A DNA stretch of 64,000 nucleotides from Lachnospiraceae bacterium Marseille-Q4251 (GCA_018223435.1 JAGTTO010000001.1:2108001-2172000), one strand, 5' to 3'. Positions 34,379-45,019 are shown, numbered from the stretch's first letter. Notes: generated from the sequence alone by a model not told the origin. Numbers and translations are program-made.

Positions 34379-37300
34379 CTATGCTAATTTCAGGCGCAGG
34401 GTTTTGATCTCAAATGCCCGGAAATCAAGGGAAATGCTGTGATTTTCTACCATAAGCTCCTCTTCTTTTTCCTCCAGCATCGTGCAGCTCCAAGCTTTCG
34501 CTACCGGCAGGGATGTGGACAAAACTGTCTGAACCGCCGCTTTCCTGGACTCGTAGAGACGCAGGATCAGATCGCCGCTTCCGTCTTCTGCAAGCTTCAC
34601 AGACTCAAGAATGACATTGTTTTTCTCCACATCAAATAGGGAGAAGGCATCAGCCGTACCGTCTGTCACAACCGGTTTTACATTCAGTTCATATCCCTGG
34701 CGGACAACGTCACTGTCTGCAAAGCTACCCTCCCATGCGGTAAATGCATAGGTAAAATGATGCTCTCTGTTGTCTGCATGCATCTCCGGGGCTGCCGCTG
34801 CACGGAGCAGGGTCAGTTCCAGCGCATTTTCATTCATGCTGATGCCGTACTTGCAGTCATTCAGCACAGCCGCACCATGTGCCCCGTCACACAGGGCGCT
34901 GTAGCGATGGTTGCAGACTTCAAAACGGTCTTTATCATAGGTTCTGGACCGTCTGGTCGGCCGTTCCACATAGCCAAACTGCATCTCGTTGATGCCGTTC
35001 TCTGCGAATACACGAACCGGGAAGGCAACCTTCAGAAGCCGGTGCAGTTCTTTCCAGTCAATCATAGTCTCAAACTCAAGCCGTGTACTTTCAGCATCCA
35101 GACGGATATACTGGACAAAGGAAGAATTGCTGATGCGTCCGGTCACTTTCAGAACGCCGCGCAGGCTGCCTGCCTGAAGAACGCTTACCTTCACATCCTC
35201 TGCCGCCGTGATCTCCTGTTCCTTATAGTTGGAATCGATATCCCAGGCATCAAAGAGACGCGGTACATCTTTGTAGAGATGGAAACGGTTCAACGGCTCT
35301 GCTGCAAACTCTCTGCCGCTTGTCTTCAGTACAAAGGAGATAACCTCTCCCTTGCCGTCCACGACAGCCTTCACCTGACGGTTTTCCAGAACATAGGTCT
35401 CGCCCACCTGAGTCAGTACCACCTCATCCTCCGCTTTCGTCTGCTCCTCTGCCGGAACCAGAGAAACCATACCGTAGGCAGGAAGCTCTGCCAGTCCATA
35501 TACTTTATCGCCGATCTTTTCTGTCGGAATTTCTTTTCCTTCTTTCGTCTTCGCACCCGCTGCAAAGCTCTCAGGAAGCTCAAGAACCGTCTCATAGGCA
35601 AAACCGAGGGAATTGCCCACCGTGATGCCGTTTTCTCCCTCTGTGAGGCTCTGAAGGGCTTTCTCCGTCAGTTCATGGCTTTCATCGAGAATGGCATGGA
35701 AGGCCTTTTCTGCCTCCTGATAAACTCTTGCAATCGAGGAACCGGGCAGAATATCGTGGAACTGATGAAGCAGAACCTCTTTCCACAGACGCTCCACAGC
35801 CTCCGCCGGATATGCCTTTCCTTTTAATGCAGCCAGTGTACTCCAGAGCTCCAGCTCCCGCATGGAAAGCTCGCATCTCCGGTTATTCTGTTTCACCATG
35901 GCCTGTGAGGTGTAGGTTCCGCGGTGGGCGCTGAAATACAGCTCACCCGTATAAGTATGCTTCGGTCCGCCCTCTGCTTCCATATCTTTGAAAAACGTAA
36001 TCGGATTCTCCTGTTTTACCTTCGGGCAGCCTTCCAGGTCTTTTTCCCTCTTCGCATACTCCAGATAATCTCTTGCCGGACCGCCGCCTCCGTCGCCGTA
36101 GCCGAAGGGCAGGAGGAAGGCATCCAGATCTCTCTTCTGGCTTCTGTTCTCCCAGACCCCAATGAGCTCTCTCGGGTCAGTGCGGTAGGTATAGCTGGTA
36201 GGCAGGAAGGACGTGATCTTTGAGCCATCCATGCCCTCCCAGTAGAAATAATGGTAGGGGAACTGCTCTCCCTCATTATAGGACCAGAAAATCTTCTGGG
36301 TCACCAGATACTTCACGCCACAGCTTTTTAAGATCTGCGGAAGTGCTGCGGTATAACCGAAGGTGTCCGGCAACCACAGCATCTGGCTGTCCACACCAAA
36401 TTCTTCTTTGTAATACTTTTTGCCGTAGAGCAGCTGACGGATCAGCGCTTCTCCGGAAGCCATATTAGTGTCCGGTTCCACCCACATGGCGCCTTCTGCG
36501 ATCCATTTTCCGTCCTTGACCGCCTCTTTGATTCTCTGAAACAGTTCCGGATAATATTTCCGGCACATCTCATAGGCAGCCGGCTGGCTCTGAATGTATT
36601 TATATTCCGGATATTCCTCCAGGAGACGCAGCTGCGCCGCAAAGGTTCTCTCGGTCTTTCTGTGGGTCTCCGCCATTGGCCACAGCCAGGCCAGGTCGAT
36701 ATGGGCGTTGCCGACCGCATAAAAGACCGGTGTGGTAGAACCGTTTTTCGCCTCCAGTGCAGGCTTAAGCGCTTCTCTGCCTGCCCGGTAAGAAGCGATT
36801 CTTCCTGCTTCGTCCTGCTCAAAATCAACGGCAAGCGTGAAGGTTTCCAGCGCCTCTGCGATTTTGGCTGCCCGCAGGGAATTGGGATCCAGTTTATCCA
36901 ATACCTGTTTTAACGTATCTGCATCCATCCACAGCTGGTAGGCATCCTCATTCCAGATACCAAAGGTACACACGCCCAGGGTCCGTCCTTTGCCCTCTTC
37001 CAGCGGATCCTGGTAGGCGCCCGGAAGTACCGGTCCTGTTGCACAGCCGCCATTCGGAGACTCCGGATAATAATGGCCCGCATAGGTTTCCATCAGGATT
37101 TCGTATTCCGTTCCTGCTGCCGCCGCTGTGCTCAGAACATTATCCTCGATAAAATGATGCTTCTGCGTTACCCAGGAGGCACGATAGGTACCAAATTCCT
37201 GGCCGTTGACAAACAAGGTGGACTCTCCGTCCGGTCTTAAATCCATAACGATCCGTTTTCCTTCTGCCTCAGCAGGGAGAACCACTTTTCCGCGGAACCA

Positions 37301-37501
37301 GCAGTATTCCCAGGTTTTTCCCCAGGTAAAGCCGGGTTCCACCGGCTCAAACTGTCCTTTCATCGCCTCTTCCGGTGACAGATGCTCCATGGTACGAAAT
37401 GCCTCCCAAGAAATGGTTCCCAGTGGTCTGTAAAAATCATCTTTGAGTGTGCGCATCCAGTGCTGCAGTCTTCCACTCCATTCTGAACTCATGATTCCCA
37501 T
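34379..37501 (-). CDS. GH38 alpha-mannosidase
   Basis: The product is 1040 aa, a normal length for bacterial GH38 enzymes, without a signal peptide, so cytoplasmic. It has an N-terminal beta domain, then the catalytic domain with the zinc-binding GNAHIDLAWLWP (H267, D269) and the nucleophile D379 in WLPDTFGY, the middle helical domain with LLHQFHDILPG, and a C-terminal beta-sandwich. It removes alpha-mannose from imported glycans or N-glycan fragments. ATG at 37501 follows GGAGGG. The transporter and regulator genes beside it have decayed. Confidence 0.92.
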   Translation of the reverse strand: MGIMSSEWSGRLQHWMRTLKDDFYRPLGTISWEAFRTMEHLSPEEAMKGQFEPVEPGFTWGKTWEYCWFRGKVVLPAEAEGKRIVMDLRPDGESTLFVNGQEFGTYRASWVTQKHHFIEDNVLSTAAAAGTEYEILMETYAGHYYPESPNGGCATGPVLPGAYQDPLEEGKGRTLGVCTFGIWNEDAYQLWMDADTLKQVLDKLDPNSLRAAKIAEALETFTLAVDFEQDEAGRIASYRAGREALKPALEAKNGSTTPVFYAVGNAHIDLAWLWPMAETHRKTERTFAAQLRLLEEYPEYKYIQSQPAAYEMCRKYYPELFQRIKEAVKDGKWIAEGAMWVEPDTNMASGEALIRQLLYGKKYYKEEFGVDSQMLWLPDTFGYTAALPQILKSCGVKYLVTQKIFWSYNEGEQFPYHYFYWEGMDGSKITSFLPTSYTYRTDPRELIGVWENRSQKRDLDAFLLPFGYGDGGGGPARDYLEYAKREKDLEGCPKVKQENPITFFKDMEAEGGPKHTYTGELYFSAHRGTYTSQAMVKQNNRRCELSMRELELWSTLAALKGKAYPAEAVERLWKEVLLHQFHDILPGSSIARVYQEAEKAFHAILDESHELTEKALQSLTEGENGITVGNSLGFAYETVLELPESFAAGAKTKEGKEIPTEKIGDKVYGLAELPAYGMVSLVPAEEQTKAEDEVVLTQVGETYVLENRQVKAVVDGKGEVISFVLKTSGREFAAEPLNRFHLYKDVPRLFDAWDIDSNYKEQEITAAEDVKVSVLQAGSLRGVLKVTGRISNSSFVQYIRLDAESTRLEFETMIDWKELHRLLKVAFPVRVFAENGINEMQFGYVERPTRRSRTYDKDRFEVCNHRYSALCDGAHGAAVLNDCKYGISMNENALELTLLRAAAAPEMHADNREHHFTYAFTAWEGSFADSDVVRQGYELNVKPVVTDGTADAFSLFDVEKNNVILESVKLAEDGSGDLILRLYESRKAAVQTVLSTSLPVAKAWSCTMLEEKEEELMVENHSISLDFRAFEIKTLRLKLA

Positions 37502-37579
37502 GTAAGTCCCTCCATTTTCTTTGCTTTTGGTATAGTTGCTTTTGGTATAGTTTCTTTATAGCATGTTCCGCTTCATCTA

Positions 37580-38132
37580 TCAAGACTTTGCATCACACGA
37601 TATTCCTTTATGATTTTTCATATATTCTGCCGGGCTCATCCCTGTTATGGAATGGAAAATCCGGCTGAAATAGAACTGATCGGAAAAGCCCACCATCGCT
37701 GCAATATCTTTGATGAACAAATCCGGATTATCTTCCATGATTTCTTTTGCCTTCTCAATTCTCAAGGTCGCCAGATGCCGGTTAAAGCTTTCTGTGCTGT
37801 ATTTTCGAAACAGCTTGCTGAGATACGTCTGGGAAATTCCAAAAATTGTGCATAATATCCGGATCACTCAACAGGTAATAGCTGACATCCTTCATCGTCT
37901 CGATCATTTCATCATATTGATTTTTCAGCTGCTCCACACTGACCGTAAGACTGCTCATTTCATGCCTGTAAATTTTATCCATACTGGTTGAATAATAAAG
38001 ATATCCCAGAATAAAAGATGACATAATTCCAAGAACAATATAAACCAGTCTCATCTTTGATTGAAATTTCAAAGCCATCCCCCTGTCTTTATTTATTCCC
38101 AAAGTCCAATCTTCAGCGCCATTTTTCTGCAT
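37580..38132 (-). pseudogene. YesM/AraC-type sensor-regulator gene with internal deletion
   Basis: The 5' part (to 38132) encodes a membrane helix (RLVYIVLGIMSSFILGYLYY) and the start of a sensor domain ending SYYLLSDPDIMHN. This joins, out of frame, to an AraC DNA-binding domain (ISQTYLSKLFRKYSTESFNR, then IAAMVGFSDQFYFSRIF) ending at 37580. Several hundred residues between are missing. The parts would come from one membrane-bound AraC regulator; the junction is near 37850. Probably dead, although the C-terminal HTH could be translated alone. Confidence 0.75.
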
Positions 38133-38317
38133 TCTTCGTCATAATCCGCTGCCGCTTCCGGTGCCGTGATTCTTCCGCTTCCGATCCTTCTGCATATGCT
38201 AGAAGTGTCAATCCCCTTGATCGGCGTCATATATTCCAAAGCAAGTGTGACCTTATTTTCATCAATACAATACTCCTCATATCTCTCCCCGCTCTCCTGC
38301 CATTCCGTCAAATGCAC
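38093..38317 (-). pseudogene. C-terminal fragment of a solute-binding protein
   Basis: About 74 codons end in RITAPEAAADYDEECRKMA, the usual tail of family-1 ABC binding proteins. There is no signal peptide, lipobox or ribosome binding site. It overlaps the decayed regulator gene by a few codons. It must come from a binding protein other than the one partly preserved at 38669-39979, which has its own C-terminus. Confidence 0.6.
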
Positions 38318-38346
38318 CTGTCAAACAAATTTTCCTGGTTACAAAA

Positions 38347-38400
38347 AACTTCACAGATGAGTGACTTCCTTTGAAGGCTGACAACTCATTCTGTGAAGTT
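38347..38400. terminator. Long imperfect stem-loop
   Basis: AACTTCACAGATGAGT pairs with ACTCATTCTGTGAAGTT at the other end with one bulged base. It may be a surviving terminator of the decayed locus. Confidence 0.45.
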
Positions 38401-38419
38401 CATCACTATAGCAAGTATA

Positions 38420-38657
38420 ATGTAATTCGGATTGTTTTTCAAGTTATAGATCAGACGGGGCAGAAATCCATGCAATATGAGGAGATACCAAAATGCCGGT
38501 CTTTGTCAGCTGATACTCATACGCCCAGTTTTCTCCGGTTGCTCGCTGTTGTCAGCTCCCGCCAGTCACATAACATATCAATTCCGGGAATGTGGAAGCT
38601 TCGATAAGAACGCATGGCTTCTCCCAGAGCTGCTGCTTCTTTTTTACGATATAACAT
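38420..38657 (-). pseudogene. Small fragment of a possible glycoside hydrolase gene
   Basis: From an ATG at 38655-38657 the minus strand reads MLYRKKEAAALGEAMRSYRS, then FHIPGIDMLCDWREL, and shifts frame to ENWAYEYQLTKTGIL. SYRSFHIPGIDMLCD recalls large sugar hydrolases. The family is not certain and nothing else of the gene remains. Confidence 0.3.
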
Positions 38658-38668
38658 AGTCAAATTCA

Positions 38669-39979
38669 TCAGCCCTTTAATGCTGCAAATCTGTCGTAAG
38701 CTGCCTGCTCAATTTCCAGCAAACGGCCGGCGTTCATCTGTTCTACGGTGTTTACATAGGTATCCCAGTCCTGATCCACATCGAGCTCGCCCGTGATAAA
38801 CTGAGCCTTTGCCTGCTGCAGATAGGTGGAAAGGTCTTTATAAATCGGGCTTCTCTCTTCGATTTCTTCTGTTGTATAGGATACAACCGGATAACAATCC
38901 ACACCGGTCACTCCATCTGCTTTATAAGCGTCCAGAACTCTGGCTGCCCAAGCATATTTTTCAACAATTTCCGGTTTTTCCAGAAGCTCCTGGTCGGCGT
39001 TAAACAGTGCTTCTCTGTCGAGGTTTCTCTCTACCAGATTCAGTGCTTCGTTCAGGACGGAACCTTTGTAACAGTATTCTTCTCCGGAAGTATAACCATC
39101 CGGCACTTTCATTTCCGGAACCTCGATTCCAAGAAGCTCATCCTGTACCATATCAAAGGTGATTCCCTCATAACCCTTTGTTGCAGAGAACATTCCCTCA
39201 TCAGTGTAGAAATAATCCAGGAAACGGGCCATTGCTTCCGGATACTGGGTATTGGCATTGACCGCAACCATAATACCGTTCTGAACCGGGCTTGCAATAC
39301 TGGTTTCCCGCTCGGAATGAACATCGGAGGTAAGACCGGACAGTCCCAGCCAGTTGGCGTCATAGCTGATGTCCTTGCCTGCCATAACAAACGGTGCAGA
39401 ACCACAGCCTAAGGAACCATATACATCTCCCTGCTCTTTCGTCGTAACTTCTTCTCCGGTGATGGTAAAGGCTTCCTGTTCCATCAGACCTTCTGCATAG
39501 AGTTTATGCATGAATTTCAAAAATTCTTTGTACTTATCGCCGGTATTTGCAAGTTCTACTTTGCCATTTTCATCTGCCTGGAAAGCACAGTCCGCATCTC
39601 TTGTGAAAATGCCAAAAGCATCCAGGAAGGTTGTGTCAATCGCAGAATAGCCACCGGATGCTGCGGTATACAGAAGCGGAATCTCATCATCCGTATCTCC
39701 GTTTCCGTTGGCATCTTGATTTTTGAAAGCTGTGAGAACATCATAATACTCATCAATCGTAGTCGGAACTTCCAGTCCCAGATTTTCCAGCCATACTTTG
39801 TTGACAAAGCTTCTGATCAGACGATCTGTCATATCTACACGCAGTCTAGGAAGTCCGTAAATATGTCCATCAGATGTACTGCAGAATGCTTTCATTTCCG
39901 GATATTTTTCAAAATATGCCTGCAGGTTCGGCATCTCGTCCAGATACTGGCTGAGGTCCAGGAAATAACCTTCTCCGCC
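38669..39979 (-). pseudogene. Solute-binding protein, C-terminal part of a permease-binding protein chimera
   Basis: The 421 codons from 39934 (MPNLQAYFEKYPEMKAFCST) down to 38669 form most of a family-1 solute-binding protein (TTIDEYYDVLTAFK; GLEVPTT; DFYTDEGMFSATKGYEGITF-like segments). There is no signal peptide. Upstream the same frame continues through GGEGYFLDLSQYLDE to a TGA at 39980-39982, beyond which lie further binding-protein residues fused to a permease. A missing N-terminus plus a nonsense codon make it a pseudogene. Confidence 0.8.
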
Positions 39980-40975
39980 TCATTCGTTTACGTCACCGAT
40001 ATTCATGTAGCAGCCGGTCAGAAGATCCGGAAGCTCGTCGCCTGCTACCATCAGAGTCAGCTGTGTTTCCCAGTCAGTTTCATAGAAATTGCAATCCAGA
40101 CGGATTCCAAGGCGTTTTGCATACTCTTCAATATCTGCCAGCTGTGTCCAGTCATCCAGGCCGGATTTATACACAAAGGTGGAAATTACCTCCGAAGCGC
40201 TTAAGTTCGTCGGATTCTGCAGAAGAAATACTTTTTCATAGCCGACGCTCAGAAGGGAACCACAGTTTAATACCAGCAGGATCAGAATCGTCGGCATCAA
40301 TACCGGCAGATTCACATACCAGATTTTCTGCAACCTGGAGGCTCCGTCGATCTCTGCCGCTTCCAGCAGGGACCGGTCCACACCGGATAACGTAGCGAAG
40401 TAAATAATACTTCCCCAGCCCATCTCCTGCCAGATGCCGCTCAGTACATAAACCCACTTGAACATGGCCGGGTCCTGCAGGAAATTTTTGCTGTCTCCAC
40501 CCAGAATTTCAATAAATTTGTTGATGATACCTGAGGACGGACTCAGATACAGGGTCAGCATTCCGCACATGACAACCGTCGAGATAAAGTGCGGCGCATA
40601 GGAAATGGTCTGAAAGCCTTTCCGGAACCGGCTGTGCTGTACTTCATTCAGGGCCAGTGCCAGAATGATCGGGATCGGAAATCCAAGAACCAGTGAAAGA
40701 AGGCTCAGTGTCAGCGTATTTTTCAGAATGATCGGAAACCAGTAGGAAGAAAAAAGACGCTGAAAGTTCGCAAAACCGATCCACGGGCTTCCCATAATTC
40801 CTTTTCTCATACTGTAATTTTTGAACGCGATGATGATTCCATACATCGGCTTGTAGTTGAAAAGGAGTAAATAGACAACCGCCGGAAGGCACATTACATA
40901 CAACCGCCAGTTCGTCCATATACTTTTTTTCTTCACTGCATCCACCTGTACTGCCTGTTTTTTTCTGCCTTTCAT
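39980..40975 (-). pseudogene. LplB-type permease fused by deletion to a solute-binding protein
   Basis: Residues 1-270 are an LplB-like permease (YKPMYGIIIAFKNYSMRKGI; EAA loop LLEAAEIDGASRLQKIWYVN). After VISTFVYKSGL it switches abruptly to DDWTQLADIEEYAKRLGIRL, the binding-protein N-terminal lobe, and ends at an in-frame TGA after GDVNE. A deletion of several kb must have removed the permease C-terminus, the partner permease and the binding-protein signal peptide. The promoter-side start (GGGAGAGACGAC before the ATG) remains. Confidence 0.85.
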
Positions 40976-41056
40976 GTCGTCTCTCCCTCGTTTTTTTCTT
41001 TATTTTAGCAGTTTCCCCTCTTTTTCTGACATGGACAAATTTTGAAACAGACAAAC

Positions 41057-41112
41057 AAAAACCATGGAAAAATTTACCTTCTGTCAGAAGTTTTCATTTC
41101 TCCATGGTTTTT
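41057..41112. terminator. Terminator of the type VII operon, copy 2 of a repeated terminator
   Basis: AAAAACCATGGA (41057-41068) pairs with TCCATGGTTTTT (41101-41112). The loop repeats the CTTCTGTCAGAAGTT seen at 34313-34371. It lies just past the stop of the DUF1002/WG-repeat gene. Confidence 0.85.
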
Positions 41113-41139
41113 ATAAAATTTTATATCCTTGCTGTTGTT

Positions 41140-44100
41140 TTATCCAATCGCATCCATCGCCGACTGAATCAGTGTTGCAACAGAACTGCCGTCCGGGCTG
41201 TCGGTGTCAAGCAGGGTGATGGCGGTGCCGATGAGGGAACCGGCTGCCGGGTAATCGCTGTCTGCTTTTTCCTTTGCCTGGGTAAGGAGAGTGGTGATGG
41301 CTGTCTTGTTTGCCGCCACATCCGCTGTAACGAGAGAGGAAGCGCTCTGAAGGAGGGGAAGAATCTCATCCCTGGAGCCGTCCTCTGCTGCCGGAGTATC
41401 TGTGACTACGGGTTCCCCATCTGTCGCAGGCTGGCTAACTGCTGCTTCGGTCTCGGGCTGGGGCTCCGGTGTGCCTTCTGTCTCAGGAGCTTCTGCTGCC
41501 TGGTTCTCCGGCTCGGCTGCCTCCGTCATGGGAATGGCTTCTGCCGCTTCCGTATTGCCGTTGATGCCGATTACCTGTGCTCCATTAACTGTGAAAAGCT
41601 CACTCGGATTGCTGTAATCCTTTTTGGCTATGAAGTAATTTCCGCTGTCGGAAAAGCTGTAATTGTAATAACCGCTCAGGATTTCATTTCCATGCCAGTC
41701 AACCAAGGTGGTGGCTCCGTCAACGCTGCTGACTACGAAGAGCAGGCCGTTTGCCTTGCCGTAGGGCCGGTTGGCATAAGGGCCGGATTCGGTTCCGTCC
41801 GCTGCAACGATGGTGTAGGTGCCATCGCCGTTCTTGTAGATACCGGCCAGACCGTTGCACTCAAAGTTCTCACTTTCATATTTCAGTTCGCAGCTGACTT
41901 CTCCGCCTTTTGTCACAAAACCGGCTTTGTCGTCTTTTTCCACACAGAAGTAACCTTTCGTGCTCAGATATCTTCCGCTGCCGCCGTAATTATAATTGAT
42001 CCGGTCGTACTCGAAGGGAATAATCACCTCTCCGTTCATATCGGTAACGCCGTAGATGCTCTTTCCTGCATCGCTGTTCCAGTCAGATCCCATCACATAA
42101 CCGTCATCAAAGACGCTTATTGCTCCATGGCCGGATTTGTCGCTGATCTGTTTCAGCACAACGTTTTCATAGGAGTAATCTCCAAAATTCCATACGCTGT
42201 CTGCCGATGCCACGGCATTGAAGGAAGAATCATAGGTTGTTACATTTCCGCTGGTCCGGTCCTGAACATTGAGGTAATCGCCGTCCGCCTCGATATCTGC
42301 CAGCTGATCCCGGGTCAGTTTCACGGAAGAAACCTCCGATTCACTTACATGATAGATGCTTGCCGTGTCGATCTGGTAATGGGTATCATCCGAATAACTC
42401 TCGAAATCATACTCATCCTCTGTGGTTTCCTTTAACACATAGGCGACGATCCATTTTTCATTCAGCACAGAGACATTGTCAAACTCACAGGGTACGACCA
42501 GCTGTGCTTTCTCCGTCATAACTCCTGTCTTCTCCGTATCTGCATCCTGCACGAGAACAAAACCGTTGTTATAGCTCGTGTAGCTGGAATATTTCGGTTC
42601 GGAATACTGGGTGTCTGTCACATCCATGACCGCATATTTCTCGTCGTCATTGGTAGCCAGCATCAGATCCGTTCCGTCAATAAAAAGCTCAGAGAGAACG
42701 GTTCCGACATTCTCAACGGTCACGTCACCGGTATAGGCCTCCAGAGATGCGCCTTCTTTTGTCTCAATCTGCATCTCTGTGGCTCCGCCTGCGCTGTTGG
42801 CAAGATCCACCGGCTCCGCATCGTTGACCATGTAAAGGGTGGAGGAAGTGTAACCCTCCTGGGAAATCAGATAGCTTCCGTTTGCTGACATGGAATAGCC
42901 GCTGCTTCCGGAAAGAAGCACATTTCCGTGCCAGTCAATGAGATCATATCCTCCGCCTGCATGACCAACCCAGAGCAGACCCTTAGATTCCTTGAGCACA
43001 TCCATGTAGTCATAGGTTGTTCCCAGATCGGATTCTCTTCCGTCTGCGGACAGGAGAATATATCCGCCGTCGCTCTTTTTCACCTGGACGGTCATCCCAT
43101 AGCCCAGAAGAGACTCTGTATTGTCGTATCCGTAATTGAAGGAAGCAGTCACGTTTCCTCCTGCAGTCACAAAGGTCGTCTGTTCATTTCCTATGGAGAG
43201 GAAATATCCGCCGTTTTCATAGGTGTCAAAGGAAGTATCAAAGCTGCTGAAATTTGTGGGAACGATCAGGTTTCCATACCGGTCAATGATTCCATAACCG
43301 TTATCGCCGGAAGCCATCGCATATTTGCCATAGAAGCTTCTGACATAATAACCGGTCTTCTGCTGAATGGCCTCTTCCAGGGAATTGTCATAGTCATACT
43401 CCCCGAAATTATAGAGGGAATCCGTCGTCTGTACGGCATTGAAAGAGGAATCATAAGTAGTGATCACACCACTTCTCGCCTCGATGTTGATATAATCCGC
43501 ACAGCTGTCCGTATCGTAAAAATCATCTCTTCCAAGGGTACCGACACACTGGGCTCCCTGGGTGCCGATGTAGTAAATATCCACATGGTCGATGAGATAA
43601 TAATTGGTATAGTCCGTATAATCGTAGTCATCTTCCGTGCCGCCCTCTGTGAGAACCACACCTGCGGCCCACATGTTTCCTACGACTTTTACCGCGTCAT
43701 ACTGGAAGTCCACAACGACAGAACCGTCCGGTGCAAGGATGCCCGATTTTCCGGAGCCGTCATTGAGTTCGGCTATGATATAGCCGCCTCTGCCCATCAT
43801 ATCCTCGCCATAAATGGATTCCGTGAGAAGATTTCCGTTCAGATCCATCAGAGCGTAGGAGCCGTTCAGATCCTTGTATTCAATAATGTTGGTGCCGGAG
43901 ATAAACATATCTGCCTTCACGCCGCCTGCTGCGGTTACACTTGCTTCGCCTGTGAAAACATTGATCGGCTCTGCGGGTCTGTCAGATACGGCAACGCTGC
44001 TGGTAGCGTTGATGATCGCATCTTCGCCCCAGATTTCATCGTTGGTACGCAGAAGAATACTGTTGCTCGGCAGAACCTGCTCCTCGGTGATCGTTGTGAA

Positions 44101-44994
44101 GGTGTCGGTGATCGGGTCGTCGATACCGCTGCTGGTGGCTACGTTGTAGGTAACGCGCTCCAGGGTCGGCTGCATCTGGGCGTAATCGTAATCCATCTGG
44201 CTGAATTTGTAGCTGAAATCATAGAGCTGGGTCTTCTCGACTTCGCCAAGCTTTGCCGGAGCTTCCTTGCCCTGATTTGCCGCTGCCTCTGCTGCCGCCG
44301 TCTCCGTTACGCCGATGACATTGTCCACAACGTCGTGAACGGCCTGTTCCTCGGTGATCTGGTCTCTGACAATATGAATCTTGATATCGTTTACCACCAG
44401 GGTCGCCTGATCCTGTCCTACAGTGTCAGCGATGTTTCCTGTGGTGATGAGCTCTACGTTTGCCAGCTCTTTCTTGCCCTCGTCAAGCTGGGCTCCGCTG
44501 GCCTCCTCGTAGGCCATCATAACGCCTGTGAGGGCTCCGGTACCGGAAACCTCGAAGGGCGCTGCTGTCAGAACCTCACAGTTATAAACGCCGGAAGTGG
44601 ACAGCTGGCTGGCGATCATGTTGCTGGTCACATAGTTTAAGTTTGCCGTTTTTACCTGAATACCGCCTGCGTTTGTGGGATTTACAAGCGCACAGCTGTA
44701 GGTGTAGGAACCGATCTTCTCTGCGGAAATCAGGTTTCCAAGCTTCTCCTTCTCATCCGCATTTGTGATCGTAATCGTTGTTACTTCTGACTGGTCGATT
44801 CCAAAGAACTGAAGAATCTGGCTCTTCTGGTCCTCCGACAGGTCCGCTCCCAAAGTCAAAACAATGGGAAGCCGGGACTCGGAAGCCAGGCCGGAAATAT
44901 CTGCCGCCTGTGAAACGACGGAGCACAGCTGCGTCACGCCCATCATTGCAACAAGCATACAGCAGATGAGCTTTCTCATATACTTTCCTCTCAT
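41140..44994 (-). CDS. Large secreted DUF1002 plus WG-repeat protein
   Basis: The product is 1284 aa. A Sec signal peptide (MRKLICCMLVAMMGVTQLCS...AA) is followed by a DUF1002-like domain (about 35-300; LGADLSEDQKSQILQFFGI, then a helical pair). About 750 residues of beta-propeller-like WG repeats follow (SGILAPDGSVVVDFQYDAV; GVMTEKAQLVVPCEFDNV; GVTDMNGEVIIPFEYDRI), then an acidic Pro/Glu/Ala linker and a C-terminal helical domain of about 75 residues. That domain resembles the N-terminal domain of the next protein. It is the last gene of the T7SS operon. It may be a surface or secreted binding protein; function is unproven. Confidence 0.8.
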   Translation of the reverse strand: MRGKYMRKLICCMLVAMMGVTQLCSVVSQAADISGLASESRLPIVLTLGADLSEDQKSQILQFFGIDQSEVTTITITNADEKEKLGNLISAEKIGSYTYSCALVNPTNAGGIQVKTANLNYVTSNMIASQLSTSGVYNCEVLTAAPFEVSGTGALTGVMMAYEEASGAQLDEGKKELANVELITTGNIADTVGQDQATLVVNDIKIHIVRDQITEEQAVHDVVDNVIGVTETAAAEAAANQGKEAPAKLGEVEKTQLYDFSYKFSQMDYDYAQMQPTLERVTYNVATSSGIDDPITDTFTTITEEQVLPSNSILLRTNDEIWGEDAIINATSSVAVSDRPAEPINVFTGEASVTAAGGVKADMFISGTNIIEYKDLNGSYALMDLNGNLLTESIYGEDMMGRGGYIIAELNDGSGKSGILAPDGSVVVDFQYDAVKVVGNMWAAGVVLTEGGTEDDYDYTDYTNYYLIDHVDIYYIGTQGAQCVGTLGRDDFYDTDSCADYINIEARSGVITTYDSSFNAVQTTDSLYNFGEYDYDNSLEEAIQQKTGYYVRSFYGKYAMASGDNGYGIIDRYGNLIVPTNFSSFDTSFDTYENGGYFLSIGNEQTTFVTAGGNVTASFNYGYDNTESLLGYGMTVQVKKSDGGYILLSADGRESDLGTTYDYMDVLKESKGLLWVGHAGGGYDLIDWHGNVLLSGSSGYSMSANGSYLISQEGYTSSTLYMVNDAEPVDLANSAGGATEMQIETKEGASLEAYTGDVTVENVGTVLSELFIDGTDLMLATNDDEKYAVMDVTDTQYSEPKYSSYTSYNNGFVLVQDADTEKTGVMTEKAQLVVPCEFDNVSVLNEKWIVAYVLKETTEDEYDFESYSDDTHYQIDTASIYHVSESEVSSVKLTRDQLADIEADGDYLNVQDRTSGNVTTYDSSFNAVASADSVWNFGDYSYENVVLKQISDKSGHGAISVFDDGYVMGSDWNSDAGKSIYGVTDMNGEVIIPFEYDRINYNYGGSGRYLSTKGYFCVEKDDKAGFVTKGGEVSCELKYESENFECNGLAGIYKNGDGTYTIVAADGTESGPYANRPYGKANGLLFVVSSVDGATTLVDWHGNEILSGYYNYSFSDSGNYFIAKKDYSNPSELFTVNGAQVIGINGNTEAAEAIPMTEAAEPENQAAEAPETEGTPEPQPETEAAVSQPATDGEPVVTDTPAAEDGSRDEILPLLQSASSLVTADVAANKTAITTLLTQAKEKADSDYPAAGSLIGTAITLLDTDSPDGSSVATLIQSAMDAIG

Positions 44995-45019
44995 GACTCT
45001 CTCTCCTTATTTTATTTTT

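Noticed and set aside
39980..39982. In-frame TGA considered as selenocysteine or other recoding
   Set aside because: The protein is a deletion chimera without a redox motif, and no SECIS-like context was evident; a nonsense mutation in a decaying gene is simpler.
41104..44640. Long plus-strand frames (443 and 570 codons) opposite the DUF1002/WG gene
   Set aside because: They are antisense to a coherent secreted protein and have Cys- and Ile-rich compositions without any recognisable domain.
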